64,000 bases of DNA from Stenotrophomonas rhizophila (GCF_007667275.1 NZ_VDQT01000004.1:310001-374000), one strand, 5' to 3'. Numbered from the stretch's first letter, positions 32,609-41,140 are shown. The notes: generated by a model not told the origin, from the sequence alone. Translations and numbers: made by a program.

Positions 32609-32870
32609 TGAGGCGCGTTACGTCGATCACAGGAGCACTGCTTTGCCTCCTGCTTGCGTTCGGGGCAGTAGCGGCATGCTCTGCCGAGTCCACTCATCAC
32701 GCCATTTCAGCCTGGAAGGTAGAGTCACACCCGGAGGTTCATTCCATGAAGATTCGACTGATCATCAACGATCAGATGCTGTCGGTCTGATTCGACTGGG
32801 TCGAATAGAAGGACGACTGCAGGTCCTTCGCACGGAAGGCCCGCTCGCGGTTCGGATTGAGTGCGACTAG
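32608..32870 (+). pseudogene. Cyclophilin-like fold lipoprotein gene with its middle deleted
   Basis: The frame from ATG 32608 encodes a lipoprotein signal (ALLCLLLAFGAVAACSAES, lipobox before Cys) and then MKIRLIINDQMLSV, the first strand of the bacterial cyclophilin-like domain, before a TGA at 32788-32790. The sequence straight after, in another frame, reads GLIRLGRIEGRLQVLRTEGPLAVRIEC and a stop at 32870, which matches the end of the same family (GLVKLGRI ... PGPL.V.IE, from memory). Both ends are thus present and about 70-80 internal codons are missing, with the junction near 32785 out of frame. The relatives usually sit beside cupin and CMD genes, as here. Confidence 0.65.
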
Positions 32871-32912
32871 CCGTTGGTTGCATACCCAACACACCACAAA
32901 GAGGTGAGCTAC

Positions 32913-33353
32913 ATGGAAATCAAACGCCTTGGCACCCAAGCGTCCATCAAAGGATCGACGGACTGGTTTACGGGCATGGTCCGCATCGATCCGCTCAATG
33001 CCGCCTCTGCGCCATCGAGGGTATCCTGCGCCGCGGTCACCTTCGAGCCGGGTGCGCGCACTGCTTGGCACACCCATCCGTTGGGGCAGACGCTTATCGT
33101 TACTGCCGGCTTCGGTTGGACACAGTGCGAAGGCGGTCCGATCGTGGAGATCCGGGCGGGTGACGTGATCTGGTGCCCGCCGGGTCACAAACACTGGCAC
33201 GGTGCATCGCCCACCACCGCCATGACTCATATCGCGGTCCAGGAGGCGTTGGATGGCAGGAACGTTGACTGGCTGGAGCATGTGAGCGAAGAGCAGTACC
33301 TGGCCGGACCTCCCGCTGCTGACGCACCGGCCCGCTCCGACGGAGGCGGCTGA
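32913..33353 (+). CDS. Cupin domain protein (quercetinase-like small cupin)
   Basis: A 146 aa single-domain cupin. [21 protein letters not shown] is motif 1 with two metal-binding His and Gln where Glu is more common, and [24 protein letters not shown] is motif 2. ATG 32913 follows GAGGTGAGCTAC. Such cupins are found with CMD proteins and LysR regulators and often bind Fe or Mn; the reaction is unknown. Followed by a gene that has kept only a signal peptide and the last strand of the same kind of cupin. Confidence 0.85.
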   Translation: MEIKRLGTQASIKGSTDWFTGMVRIDPLNAASAPSRVSCAAVTFEPGARTAWHTHPLGQTLIVTAGFGWTQCEGGPIVEIRAGDVIWCPPGHKHWHGASPTTAMTHIAVQEALDGRNVDWLEHVSEEQYLAGPPAADAPARSDGGG

Positions 33354-33354
33354 C

Positions 33355-33543
33355 ATGTTGGTTCGATCCGCGGTTCGCGGGCTCTTGGCCCTCTCTGTCT
33401 GGGCGCTGCTTGGCCTTCCCCATGAGGCTGAAGCCGCGGCGCCCGGTACGACGATGACCCATCTCGCCGTAACCGGCGTGCGCGATGGTCAGAACGTGAA
33501 CTGGTTGGAGAAAGTGACCGATGCCCAGTACCACGGCGATTGA
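33355..33543 (+). pseudogene. Exported cupin with the cupin core deleted
   Basis: A 62-codon frame: a signal peptide (LLALSVWALLGLPHEAEAAA) joined to PGTTMTHLAVTGVRDGQNVNWLEKVTDAQY. The second part aligns with the C-terminus of the neighbouring cupin ([30 protein letters not shown]). The 90 or so residues that form the metal-binding barrel are absent, and the join is in frame. It is therefore a deletion remnant of an exported paralogue of the upstream cupin. It could still be translated as a small exported peptide. It overlaps the next gene by 23 bases. Confidence 0.7.
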
Positions 33544-34309
33544 TTGGAAATGGCGGTCCAGTCGTCTCGTCTGTCTGATGGGTGCGGCGATGCTTGCCTC
33601 CGGTCCGGGACAGATGGCTTTCGCACACGAAGGAGCAGCTATGAACGTCAAATCAAACACGGGTTCCACCACCGAACTGGACACTCGCCAGCAAGCCATT
33701 ATTCCGATCAGCGCCTCAGCAGCGGCCGGCAACATGGATAGCCTTCGGGGCGCGCTGAATCAAGGCTTGGACGCGGGACTGAGTCTGGCCGAAGTGCGAG
33801 AGATACTCGTGCAGGTTTACGCCTATGCGGGCTTTCCGCGGAGCCTGAACGCGTTGAGCGAACTGATGAAGGTGGCGGAGGCACGCAGGCAGAGTGGCAT
33901 CCAGGATGAAGCCGGCCGCGAGCCCGGCAAGCCGATTCCCAAGGGCGACGCGTTGCTCGCTGCAGGCACCGCCAACCAGACCAAGCTGGTGGGTGGTCCA
34001 GTCTCAGGGCCATTGTTCGATTTCGCACCGCAAGCAAATGAGTTTCTGCGTACGCATCTCTTTGGCGACATCTTCGAGCGCGACAACCTTGATTGGCAGA
34101 GTCGCGAGCTGGCCACGGTCAGCATGCTGGCTGCCATGTCCGGGGTGGAACCCCAGTTGCAGTCTCACATAGGAATCAGCATGAAGATAGGCGTGCGCCC
34201 TGAGCAGCTGTCCAGCCTTGCCGATGTTCTCGAAGCCCACTCCAGCTTGGACGCTGCCGAACGTGTCCGCGTTGGTATTCAACGCCAGCTCGAGGCTCGG
34301 CAGGAATGA
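33521..34309 (+). CDS. Exported carboxymuconolactone decarboxylase (CMD) family protein
   Basis: A 262 aa protein with an N-terminal hydrophobic stretch (LVCLMGAAMLASGPGQMAFAHE) consistent with export, and two CMD-type helical repeats: about 55-120 (LNQGLDAGLSLAEVREILVQVYAYAGFPRSL) and about 175-255 (DWQSRELATVSMLAAMSG, then GVRPEQLSSL). The AhpD-type CxxC is absent, so a peroxidase role is unlikely. Fusions of two CMD domains are common next to cupins. The start at 33521 lies inside the preceding remnant. Confidence 0.8.
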   Translation: MPSTTAIDWKWRSSRLVCLMGAAMLASGPGQMAFAHEGAAMNVKSNTGSTTELDTRQQAIIPISASAAAGNMDSLRGALNQGLDAGLSLAEVREILVQVYAYAGFPRSLNALSELMKVAEARRQSGIQDEAGREPGKPIPKGDALLAAGTANQTKLVGGPVSGPLFDFAPQANEFLRTHLFGDIFERDNLDWQSRELATVSMLAAMSGVEPQLQSHIGISMKIGVRPEQLSSLADVLEAHSSLDAAERVRVGIQRQLEARQE

Positions 34310-34358
34310 TCTTCAGGAAAGCTATGCGCCGGGTTTCACGCGCACGTTGGAGGGCTGA

Positions 34359-34736
34359 TTGAAAAGGATACTGATCGGAACCTTGATCGGCATGGCTGCA
34401 TGCTCCTCCAGTGCTGGAGCTGAGGAGTTACAAATGACCAGGCTGTCAAAGATCACCGTAAACGCGGATCATTTGCCCGCCTATCGAGACGCCCTGGCTG
34501 AAGAGGTTCGCGCCTCAATGGAGCTCGAGCCAGGCGTGCTGTCCTTGTACGCCGTCTTCGACCAAGACGACCCGACCAGACTGACGATTCTTGAAATATA
34601 TGCGAGTCGGCAGGCATACGAACAGCACGTGAAGAGTCCGCATTTCCTCAAATACAAGAACGGGACGCTGCACATGGTCAAATCGTTGGAGCTGGTCGAC
34701 GTCGATCCCCTTCTGCCGGAGCTGAAGATCAAGTAG
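34359..34736 (+). CDS. Exported antibiotic-biosynthesis-monooxygenase (ABM) domain protein
   Basis: A 125 aa protein starting at TTG 34359 with GGAGGG just upstream. Residues 1-22 form a signal peptide (possibly lipoprotein, MAACSSSAGA). An ABM dimeric-ferredoxin fold follows: LSKITVNADHLPAYRDALAEEVRASMELEPGVLSLYAVF, LTILEIYASRQAYEQHVKSPHFLKYK. ABM proteins such as YgiN act on quinols or bind haem-like rings. Last gene of the rightward set that starts at 30345. Confidence 0.8.
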   Translation: MKRILIGTLIGMAACSSSAGAEELQMTRLSKITVNADHLPAYRDALAEEVRASMELEPGVLSLYAVFDQDDPTRLTILEIYASRQAYEQHVKSPHFLKYKNGTLHMVKSLELVDVDPLLPELKIK

Positions 34737-34805
34737 CGTGAACCTGGAAGCGTCCCGAGGGGCTGCGTACCGCAGGCCCTATGTGCATGCGGTACGTGCG
34801 CTGGA

Positions 34806-35238
34806 CTACTCCGCCGGAATAAGCAGCGGCGTCTCTTTGTCTTTCAGAAGGAAGACCACAAACCTGGCGGGCTTAGTCTGGCTGGCATTGCGGCCCACGG
34901 TGTGGACATCGTTCGGGCCTTCATAGAACGTCTCGCCGGCCTTGATGGTCTGCTCAGGGTTTTCCCCTCACACCCATGATGATGGTGCCATCGAGCACGT
35001 ACACGATGGCATGCGCATCATGGCGATGCACGGGGTCAACCGCACCCGGCGGGTAGTCCACGGTGATGAGCGTGATCTCTTTGCCCGGGTAGTCCTGCAG
35101 CGCCTGCGATGCCACCTCGGCAACAACCGCGTGCGGCGCATCGGTTGCAGGCGCGCCCCCGTGCGCGAAGGAGGCGCCGGAAAGCAGGCAGAAGCCCATG
35201 GAGAGAGTGATTGCCGCCCACATCGCGCGCGCGTTCAC
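34806..35238 (-). pseudogene. Exported cupin gene with a single-base frameshift
   Basis: The frame from GTG 35238 encodes a signal peptide (MWAAITLSMGFCLLSGASFAHG) and a cupin (VDPVHRHDAHAIVYVLDGTIIMGV) but stops at RGKP near 34955. In the shifted frame the missing half continues: EQTIKAGETFYEGPNDVHTV, then PARFVVFLL and a stop at 34806-34808. A run of four G at the shift looks like a one-base insertion. Repairing it gives a full cupin of about 143 aa. The start overlaps the stop of the upstream AhpD-like gene (GTGA), so the two formed a coupled operon. A sequencing error cannot be excluded. Confidence 0.75.
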
Positions 35239-35735
35239 TGCGCCACCGCCGGTGCGACGGACAGGCCAGCCTTGTCCAATCCCCATGCCTTGTCGAAGGA
35301 GCCGGGCACGGCGAGGAAAGCCACGTTGATGCGGTTCCAGGCGTTGATGCCCGCGATCACGAAGGTGAGATCGGAGATCTCGTTCTCAGCGAGCTGACCC
35401 CGAACGCGCTCATACAGCTCGGTCGGCACGCCCTGGCTCGGAATGCAGGTCAGCGCCTCGGTCCACGCCAGGCTCGCACGCTCGCGCGGCGAGAACAGGT
35501 TGGATTCACGCCAGATCGCCACGTGGTGAAGCCGCAGTGCGCTTTCACCGTGGATGGTGGCCTGCTTGACGTGCATATCGACGCAGAACGCGCAGCCGTT
35601 GAGCTGCGAGGCGCGGATATGCACGAGATGGCGGATGGACGCTTCGATGGAGCTCTTTGCTTCAGCCATGCTGAGTTCCATGAGCTTCTTGGTCAGCTCG
35701 GGGGACTGCTGCTGGTAGTCGAGACGTTGGGTCAT
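35235..35735 (-). CDS. AhpD-like carboxymuconolactone decarboxylase family protein
   Basis: A 166 aa CMD-fold protein. Cys48-AF-Cys51 followed by His55 (GCAFCVDMHVKQA) is the AhpD core redox motif, so an alkylhydroperoxidase or related thiol-based role is likely. The C-terminal part has LTFVIAGINAWNRINVAF, typical of this group. It is the first gene of a leftward pair; the second is a frameshifted exported cupin. The pair is convergent with the gene set 30345-34736, and both sets combine cupin and CMD proteins. Confidence 0.88.
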   Translation of the reverse strand: MTQRLDYQQQSPELTKKLMELSMAEAKSSIEASIRHLVHIRASQLNGCAFCVDMHVKQATIHGESALRLHHVAIWRESNLFSPRERASLAWTEALTCIPSQGVPTELYERVRGQLAENEISDLTFVIAGINAWNRINVAFLAVPGSFDKAWGLDKAGLSVAPAVAQ

Positions 35736-35919
35736 GATCTTGGGTCCTGGGAAGGGTCGCGGGGGGGGCTGCAGCGCGGTGCCACGGTATGCCCAGCCAC
35801 CCCCTCCCGGTAGACGCCTGCGGGTAACTTCGCTGTTTACTCCATCGCAACAATGGAAGCGTCACACCACTGTGCGCTGGAGCTTCTATCTTCCACGGAG
35901 TAACCAGGCGGACCGGTAT

Positions 35920-35971
35920 CCAGATCCTGGCCTCGCAGCCTCGTTGTTGCGAGGCAGAAGCCGTGATCTGG
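35920..35971. repeat. Nested inverted repeat in intergenic region
   Basis: CCAGATC (35920-35926) pairs with GATCTGG (35965-35971), enclosing GCCTCGCA (35930-35937) with TGCGAGGC (35948-35955). It lies in the 308-base gap 35736-36043, 72 bases before the next start. No T-tract is present; it may be an operator or a mobile-element remnant. The rest of the gap shows nothing recognisable. Confidence 0.55.
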
Positions 35972-36043
35972 TTCGGGGTGCGGCTGTAAGTCACAATGCG
36001 GTTCCGGCTTCCCTTCAACGGCAGTAAGACCCCTGGGAGTTGT

Positions 36044-36583
36044 ATGCGCAGCCTTCTACTTCTGATGGCAACAACCGCCGCACCGGCCTTTGCGGCAGTG
36101 AACCCGCTTCCAGACGATTTCAACGCGTTGTTCGCCACTACCTGCATGAAGTACTACTACGCGCAGGACACGCTGCGTGACCAGATGAAAAGCCACGGAT
36201 TGAAGGTTCTGCCGCCAGACCAGGCTGGGTTGTTCCTCGGCGGTAAAGAAGGAACCGCCTGGATCCTTGTTGCTCCAAGCACGCGATATGTCATTTCACT
36301 CAGCAACAATTCCGTTTGCTCGGTGTTCGCACAGCGCGGAAACCCGGAGCAGATCCAGTCGGGATTCCTGAAACTGGTTGGGACGGCGCCAGCGCTGTTG
36401 GTCGCCCAGGCGCCGGACACTGCTGGGCTGGGGCCAAACAATGATCTTGCCAGAACCGTCGCCCGCTCGTGGGCACCTCCCGCAGACAAGGAAGAGCTTC
36501 TGTTCGTGCTGACAACATCATCGAGTGAGGAGGTGACGGCGCAGACCATGGCCTCCATGTCGCGGGTCAAGAGGGCCAAGTAG
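36044..36583 (+). CDS. Exported hypothetical protein (possibly NMCC_0638-like)
   Basis: A 179 aa protein with a signal peptide (MRSLLLLMATTAAPAFA) and a GGGAG four bases before the ATG. The mature part begins VNPLPDDFNALFATTCMKYYYAQD. This resembles the start of a small family of exported proteins annotated NMCC_0638, but I hold that only loosely. Two cysteines (CMKYY and SVCSVFAQRG) may form a disulphide. No operon partner. Function unknown. Confidence 0.6.
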   Translation: MRSLLLLMATTAAPAFAAVNPLPDDFNALFATTCMKYYYAQDTLRDQMKSHGLKVLPPDQAGLFLGGKEGTAWILVAPSTRYVISLSNNSVCSVFAQRGNPEQIQSGFLKLVGTAPALLVAQAPDTAGLGPNNDLARTVARSWAPPADKEELLFVLTTSSSEEVTAQTMASMSRVKRAK

Positions 36584-36693
36584 CCATCAGCTCGATGCTG
36601 ATCGGTTCACTCACGCGTATGGTGGCACCATGGTGCATGTGCGTGGTGCGCGGGTATTGATTCCATCTCTGGAAGGATTGAACCCAAAGGTGC

Positions 36694-37701
36694 TCACTCT
36701 GCTGGCAGTTTCGACCCATCAGACAGTACGCCGATAGCGCCCAGCCACGTGCGCGCCAGCGACGGCCAGTTCGCCAGCGGTGTGTTCGTTACGCGTAAGC
36801 CGAAGGCGTGGCCGCCATGCGGGTAAAGGTGCAGCTCAGCGGGAATCCCAGCCTGCTGCAGTGCCAGGTAGTACGTCATGGAGTGACGAACATCATCGGT
36901 GGGGTCATCGCCTGCCTGCAGGATGAAGGTCGGCGGACAGTCCTTCGCAATTTGCACTCCCGCATCCAGCGCTAGGCCCGGCTTGCCCTTGTCCCACAGA
37001 TGCCCCGGATACAGCGCCAAGGCAAAGTCCGGCCGCGTGGGCTGCTGGTCGGCTGCATCTACGGCGTCGTAACTCCGGGCCGGGGCATTGCTGACGTCCG
37101 CCACCATGCGCCCACCGGCAGAGAACCCGATGACGCCCACTCGATGCGGATCTACGTCCAGTTCGTGGGCCTGGGCCCGCAACAGCGCGATGGCCCGCTG
37201 CGCATCCTGCAGTGCCATTGGTACCTCGGGGATGCGCCGGCAATTGCATTCGTCAGCCCAATACGGGCCGGAGCCGGGTACGCGATACTTCAGCAGTACG
37301 CAGGTGATGCCCTGCGCGACGAGCCAGTCGCAGACCTCGGTACCCTCCAGGTCGATGGCCAGCACGCGGTAGCCGCCGCCAGGAAAGACCACGACTGCCG
37401 CGCCGGCATTGGCCACGGAAGGCCTGTAGATCGTCATGCTGGGCCGGGAGACCAGCTGGACCATGGTGACCGGCTGGCCGGCAATGGTCCCCCGACTGCG
37501 GCCGAAGCGTTCGGCACCGGTCGTGGCGGGCGGCGTGATAGCCAAGGAGTCCGGCCACAGCGATTGCTCGATGGCGGGTGCCTGGGGATGCCAAGCGCGA
37601 TCTTGCGGGTCGATCAGCGGCTCCGCACCGGTGCGAGCAGCCTGGCAGGGGGCGCAGGCGATCAAGGCGAAGAGCCAGCCCAGGGCGGTGGTCCATTTCA
37701 T
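36694..37701 (-). CDS. Secreted alpha/beta hydrolase (acetyl-xylan-esterase/BD-FAE-like)
   Basis: A 335 aa protein with a signal peptide (MKWTTALGWLFALIACAPCQA). The hydrolase domain has FPGGGYRVLAIDLEGTEVCDWL (the GGG oxyanion region), the nucleophile elbow GFSAGGRM, the acid region LQAGDDPTDDV and the histidine in HGGHAFGL. This is the esterase/lipase group (BD-FAE, acetyl esterase Axe) that acts on plant polysaccharide esters or small esters. ATG 37701 starts the signal peptide. Single gene. Confidence 0.85.
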   Translation of the reverse strand: MKWTTALGWLFALIACAPCQAARTGAEPLIDPQDRAWHPQAPAIEQSLWPDSLAITPPATTGAERFGRSRGTIAGQPVTMVQLVSRPSMTIYRPSVANAGAAVVVFPGGGYRVLAIDLEGTEVCDWLVAQGITCVLLKYRVPGSGPYWADECNCRRIPEVPMALQDAQRAIALLRAQAHELDVDPHRVGVIGFSAGGRMVADVSNAPARSYDAVDAADQQPTRPDFALALYPGHLWDKGKPGLALDAGVQIAKDCPPTFILQAGDDPTDDVRHSMTYYLALQQAGIPAELHLYPHGGHAFGLRVTNTPLANWPSLARTWLGAIGVLSDGSKLPAE

Positions 37702-37878
37702 CCAGCGTGTTCCGTGAGAGCGAGCTCTGATCTTACTGCGCCAGTACGAAGTAACTTGCCTTGGCGCCAGCCTTGGCCAGCACGCCATCTGGCGCTGGTC
37801 TGGCTTGTGGCCCGCCAGGATAAGCTTTATAAATCGGCCTGCCGATCGGTTTAACAGTTAATCAGGACTCTGAGGGGA

Positions 37879-38466
37879 GTGTCTTTGCTGATCACGGAAA
37901 AGCAGAATCAAGCGGCTGGGGACTTTGTTGACCTCATTGCAGGTCGGCTGGGCTCGGGAAGGGCGATCCATCCGGAAACTGCGATTGCCAGTGCTGCGCG
38001 TATTTCAGGCAGCCTGCTCTTGCGATCATTCGGCTTCGATCTCGGATCGTCAGAACCCGGAACGGCACTGCTATCCAACGAAGCGAATGAGAAAGGGCCT
38101 GCCTTGATCAGTCTGCTGGGTGCGTTCCTTGCTGAGAACCAGGTTTCGCTCGACCCAACCAAGCTCCGTGGGGCAACGGAGCACCGTGGGACAGAGCCCA
38201 ACCTGACCACCCTGGAGTCCCTGTCGCTATTGCAGGCGGAGGCACTGGCTGTCGCGGCACGGCATTCTCTCTCGCTGCAGCAGGCCGCAGAGGCTGCCGC
38301 CTTGGCAACGGCCTTCATCGTCAAGGAATGCAGTGCATCCATTGGCGGGGAGGTCGGCTTCAATGTGGCCGCCTTCGGATTCGTGGAAGGAAGCAAGACC
38401 GTGCCGCCTCGTCTTGAAGAGGTCGTCAAGCCACCCGCGTCAAAGCCTTGGTACAAGGTGTGGTGA
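37879..38466 (+). CDS. Hypothetical protein, first gene of a degraded pair
   Basis: A 195 aa protein from GTG 37879, just after TGAGGGGA. It is mostly helical and Ala/Leu-rich with no recognised domain. Its stop overlaps the GTG start of the following membrane-protein gene (GTGA at 38463-38466), so the two were an operon. First gene of the accessory stretch 37.9-44.0 kb, which has a lower GC content than the core genes. Confidence 0.55.
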   Translation: MSLLITEKQNQAAGDFVDLIAGRLGSGRAIHPETAIASAARISGSLLLRSFGFDLGSSEPGTALLSNEANEKGPALISLLGAFLAENQVSLDPTKLRGATEHRGTEPNLTTLESLSLLQAEALAVAARHSLSLQQAAEAAALATAFIVKECSASIGGEVGFNVAAFGFVEGSKTVPPRLEEVVKPPASKPWYKVW

Positions 38467-38950
38467 GGCTTCTGCGATCCCCTTACTCATATGCCTTCCT
38501 GGTCGCGAGCAATCTGGAGCTGCTCGAGGAATTCGAGGCTGGACCTCGGCGCGTGGGCGGGTCGATCTTCATTGCGATGTTCCTGATTACTCAAGTGCTG
38601 TTTCTTGACATTTCTGCCAACTACTTCTTAAGCGACCAGCTCGGTGGGCGATATCACGTCCCCTTGTGGGCCCTATGCATCGCCCCCAATTGTCGCCGCG
38701 TGGTTCATCTCTGGGTCGACCCTCGAGCACGGCGAGTCAATGGCCGAAGGGCACAACGGTAAGTGGCCGACGCTGTTTGCGATCTACCTGATACCAGGCG
38801 TGGGCATAGGTCTGACACTGTACTGGGACCTATACATTCCTTTCGCAATCGTGCACGCAGCCATTCTTTGGTTTCTCCATTCGCGCTATCGAAGGTTTTG
38901 TGGTTCAACTGCCAGATTGATGGTCGCTCCAAGTGGAAGCATAGTTCCTG
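38463..38950 (+). pseudogene. Membrane protein gene broken by a frameshift in a C-run
   Basis: From GTG 38463 the product is LLRSPYSYAFLVASNLELLEEF, a membrane span (GGSIFIAMFLITQVLFLDIS) and YHVPLWALCIAP. After the run of five C at about 38687-38692 the same protein continues in the next frame: IVAAWFISGSTLEHGES and WPTLFAIYLIPGVGIGLTLYWDLYIPFAIVHAAILWFL. Removing one C would restore one protein with three or four spans. The 3' end is uncertain because the second frame stays open into the next gene. Function unknown. Confidence 0.6.
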
Positions 38951-39047
38951 AACCGCCTGTACCACGGAGGCGCTCTTGGGATATGATCCGCCAACTCGTA
39001 CTACCGCGGCTGCTGAACCCGGTACTTACGAGAGAAGGATCATGGAA

Positions 39048-39242
39048 ATGGAAAGGAACCGCGCCTGGAGGCGTACGCAGGCCCGCAACTGTGGCGGGGA
39101 TCGAGCGGTGCACTCGACAAAGTTCAAGCCCGAGAAGAACTGGAAGCTGTTGTATACGCGTGGGTGCAAGCTTGTCCGCGCGCGGCAGCTGGGCATCGCC
39201 TATCCGGTTCGCAGCACCCGGCAGTTGTTGGAACAACAATGA
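39048..39242 (+). CDS. Small basic hypothetical protein coupled to a phosphatase gene
   Basis: A 64 aa protein (MERNRAWRRTQARN ... QLLEQQ), rich in Arg and Lys. The ATG at 39048 has AAGGA at a spacing of eight; 39042 is an in-frame alternative but too close to it. The stop overlaps the start of the low-molecular-weight phosphatase gene (ATGA at 39239-39242), which supports that it is real and co-translated. No known domain. Confidence 0.6.
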   Translation: MERNRAWRRTQARNCGGDRAVHSTKFKPEKNWKLLYTRGCKLVRARQLGIAYPVRSTRQLLEQQ

Positions 39243-39580
39243 CCAATCTGCTGTTCGTATGCAGCCGCAACCAGCTGCGCAGTCCAACCGGTGAGGCCGT
39301 CTGGCAACACCGTGCGGGCTTCAGCGCTCGCTCGGCGGGCACGAGCCCGCACGCCCGTAGACCGATCGGCCCAGCGGACATCCGCTGGGCCGATGTCATT
39401 TTTGTCATGGAAGCCAAACACCTGCATCGTCTGCAGGCCGGCTTTCCGCGACTGCTTGCGTACAAGCGGCTGCACTGCCTCGATATTGCCGATGACTACC
39501 GCTACATGGATCCTCGGCTGGTGGAGCTGATCGATGCCAAGGTGATGTCACTCCTGGTGATGGACTGCCAGGCCGAGTGA
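39239..39580 (+). CDS. Low-molecular-weight protein tyrosine phosphatase-like protein
   Basis: A 113 aa protein starting MTNLLFVCSRNQLRSPTGE. CSRNQLRS is the C-X5-R-S phosphatase loop at residues 8-15, directly after the first beta strand as in LMW-PTPs. ADVIFVMEAKHLHRL corresponds to the next strand. The protein is shorter than the usual 150 aa and lacks the canonical DPY near the end (DYRYMDPRLVELI has DP). It belongs to the short group annotated 'low molecular weight phosphatase family'. Translationally coupled to the preceding small ORF. Confidence 0.75.
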   Translation: MTNLLFVCSRNQLRSPTGEAVWQHRAGFSARSAGTSPHARRPIGPADIRWADVIFVMEAKHLHRLQAGFPRLLAYKRLHCLDIADDYRYMDPRLVELIDAKVMSLLVMDCQAE

Positions 39581-39762
39581 CCCGTTCGCCGCGCCGAGCT
39601 GCCATCCTGCGTGGGTGGGGCGTCGCACCGGCCGGTATTCGGATTCGGGAGGGCTGACCAAGGCCTAAAAAGAACTAAAGTCACAGCCCATTCGCCCCGC
39701 TGCGCCCAATGGATGCGGCGGCGGAGATCGGCTAATCTCAAGCGCTTCAATGGGGGATGGAC

Positions 39763-40412
39763 ATGGGTTGGCTGGATCGACTGAAGTCATCGCTTGGATC
39801 GAAGAGCAGCGGGAGCCTACGAGGGTCGACCTGGCCTCGATCGCTTACAGCATGCCCACGGTTGCGGCTGACGCATTGGTCTTCGCGATGCCGACACAGG
39901 CCTCGTTCGAAGGTGCGCCGCAGTTACACGAGGACGAGTGGTGCCAGATCGAGTTCCTGCCCCGGGATGCCTTCGCCGCGATCTAGGCCACGCTTGCACG
40001 ATACAAGTCGTTTGAGCTCGCCCATCGACTCCAACATGGATGGTCGGAGCTGTTCTCACGCGAGCTGTCCCGGGCCGTTGTAGTGGAAGGCGCCGACGCA
40101 ATTAAAAGGGTCGCCAAGTTGTTTGGTGCTGCGCCGACCAACGCCCCGATCTTGACCACCACGTCTCGACCGCTTGGCCAAGTGGGAGGGGGATTCTCGA
40201 TCATGCCGTCACCGGACCTGCTGCCGTACGGGCTTGCAGATGATCGCGGCATTACGGCGCTCGGCGCACTGCTGTACGGCGACGATATTCAACTCTCCAA
40301 AGCATTTGCGGTGCTGCATTCGGCGGAAGGTCTGATCCTCGTTGACTGGCGGGGACAGCTCGCCCTCTGCGGCGTGAACTCCGACGGAAGCTTCGCCATC
40401 TGGAACCCGTAG
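39763..40412 (+). pseudogene. Hypothetical protein gene with an early frameshift and an in-frame amber stop
   Basis: ATG 39763 starts GWLDRLKSSLGSKSSGS. In the next frame, from about 39815, VDLASIAYSMPTVAADALVFAMPTQASFEG ... FLPRDAFAAI runs to TAG at 39984-39986. After this stop the same frame continues for 142 codons without interruption (ARYKSFELAHRLQHGWSELF ... GVNSDGSFAIWNP, stop 40410-40412). The natural reading is one gene of about 215 codons with one frameshift and one nonsense codon. No known domain. The C-terminal portion could still be made from an internal start near 40083. Confidence 0.6.
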
Positions 40413-40470
40413 GCGAGCGCGCCAAGCGCCAACGTTCTCGTTTGAACCTAATCGGACAATTGAAGGAAAT

Positions 40471-40782
40471 ATGGCCGCCACCGAAATTACCCTGTCTGAC
40501 TTCCCGCTGTCCGTGCACAGCCTAGTCGAGCTCCTGCGCGAGGGAAGAGACGGAGAGGAGGCGAGGTTCACTGACCAAGCCATCGCTGACTGGTGCTATG
40601 AGCTGTTCGCTGCAATAGATATCTGGACAGAAGTCAGGAGCGCGCACGTCGAGGTTGAGAGCGCGCGAGAAGTTGCATACGAAGTCGCGATGCGGTTTGA
40701 GACAGATTTTTTGAACGCCAAGGGTAGGGTCTTGGATGCTGAATGCTATCAGTCGTGGCTGGCACGGTTGGAGCACAGGTAG
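40471..40782 (+). CDS. Hypothetical protein
   Basis: A 103 aa acidic protein (MAATEITLSDFPLSVHSLVELLREG ... YQSWLARLEHR) with AAGGAAAT before the ATG. Predicted mainly helical; one Cys. No family recognised. It lies in the orphan-gene stretch between two broken genes. Confidence 0.5.
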   Translation: MAATEITLSDFPLSVHSLVELLREGRDGEEARFTDQAIADWCYELFAAIDIWTEVRSAHVEVESAREVAYEVAMRFETDFLNAKGRVLDAECYQSWLARLEHR

Positions 40783-40912
40783 CGGTATAGCAGAGTGATC
40801 GCCCAGCGCGCTGGCCAACTGAAGGAAGCTAACCTTAGCCGGTCCTGTTGAGGGCTGGATTCGAGATGTCCACCTTGGACACAATGCAGAAGTGACCGGG
40901 CTGAGAAGTGAC

Positions 40913-41140
40913 ATGAAGCAGTACCATCGATTGATGCGACGCCATACATCGACTCAACACGGCGACGCGGAGCGCAGAGAACTACTTCAGGTGCTCAGTA
41001 CCGCACCTGGCGTAGAGCGTGTGAAGATCATAGAGGTGCATCCAAAGGGCGGTTATCGAATCACTTTTGACGTGGCTCCGGAGTCGATCGATGCATTCAA
41101 TTCATACCTGGACGAGAGCGATTGGATGTCTGTGTGGTAG
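40913..41140 (+). CDS. Small hypothetical protein
   Basis: A 75 aa protein (MKQYHRLMRRHTS ... DESDWMSVW). The middle (VERVKIIEVHPKGGYRITFDVAPESIDAFNSYL) looks like a beta-alpha-beta unit. ATG 40913 is chosen over an upstream GTG (40892) because of AGAAG nearby. No known family. The 283-base gap after it (41141-41423) holds only a short, unconvincing frame. Confidence 0.45.
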   Translation: MKQYHRLMRRHTSTQHGDAERRELLQVLSTAPGVERVKIIEVHPKGGYRITFDVAPESIDAFNSYLDESDWMSVW

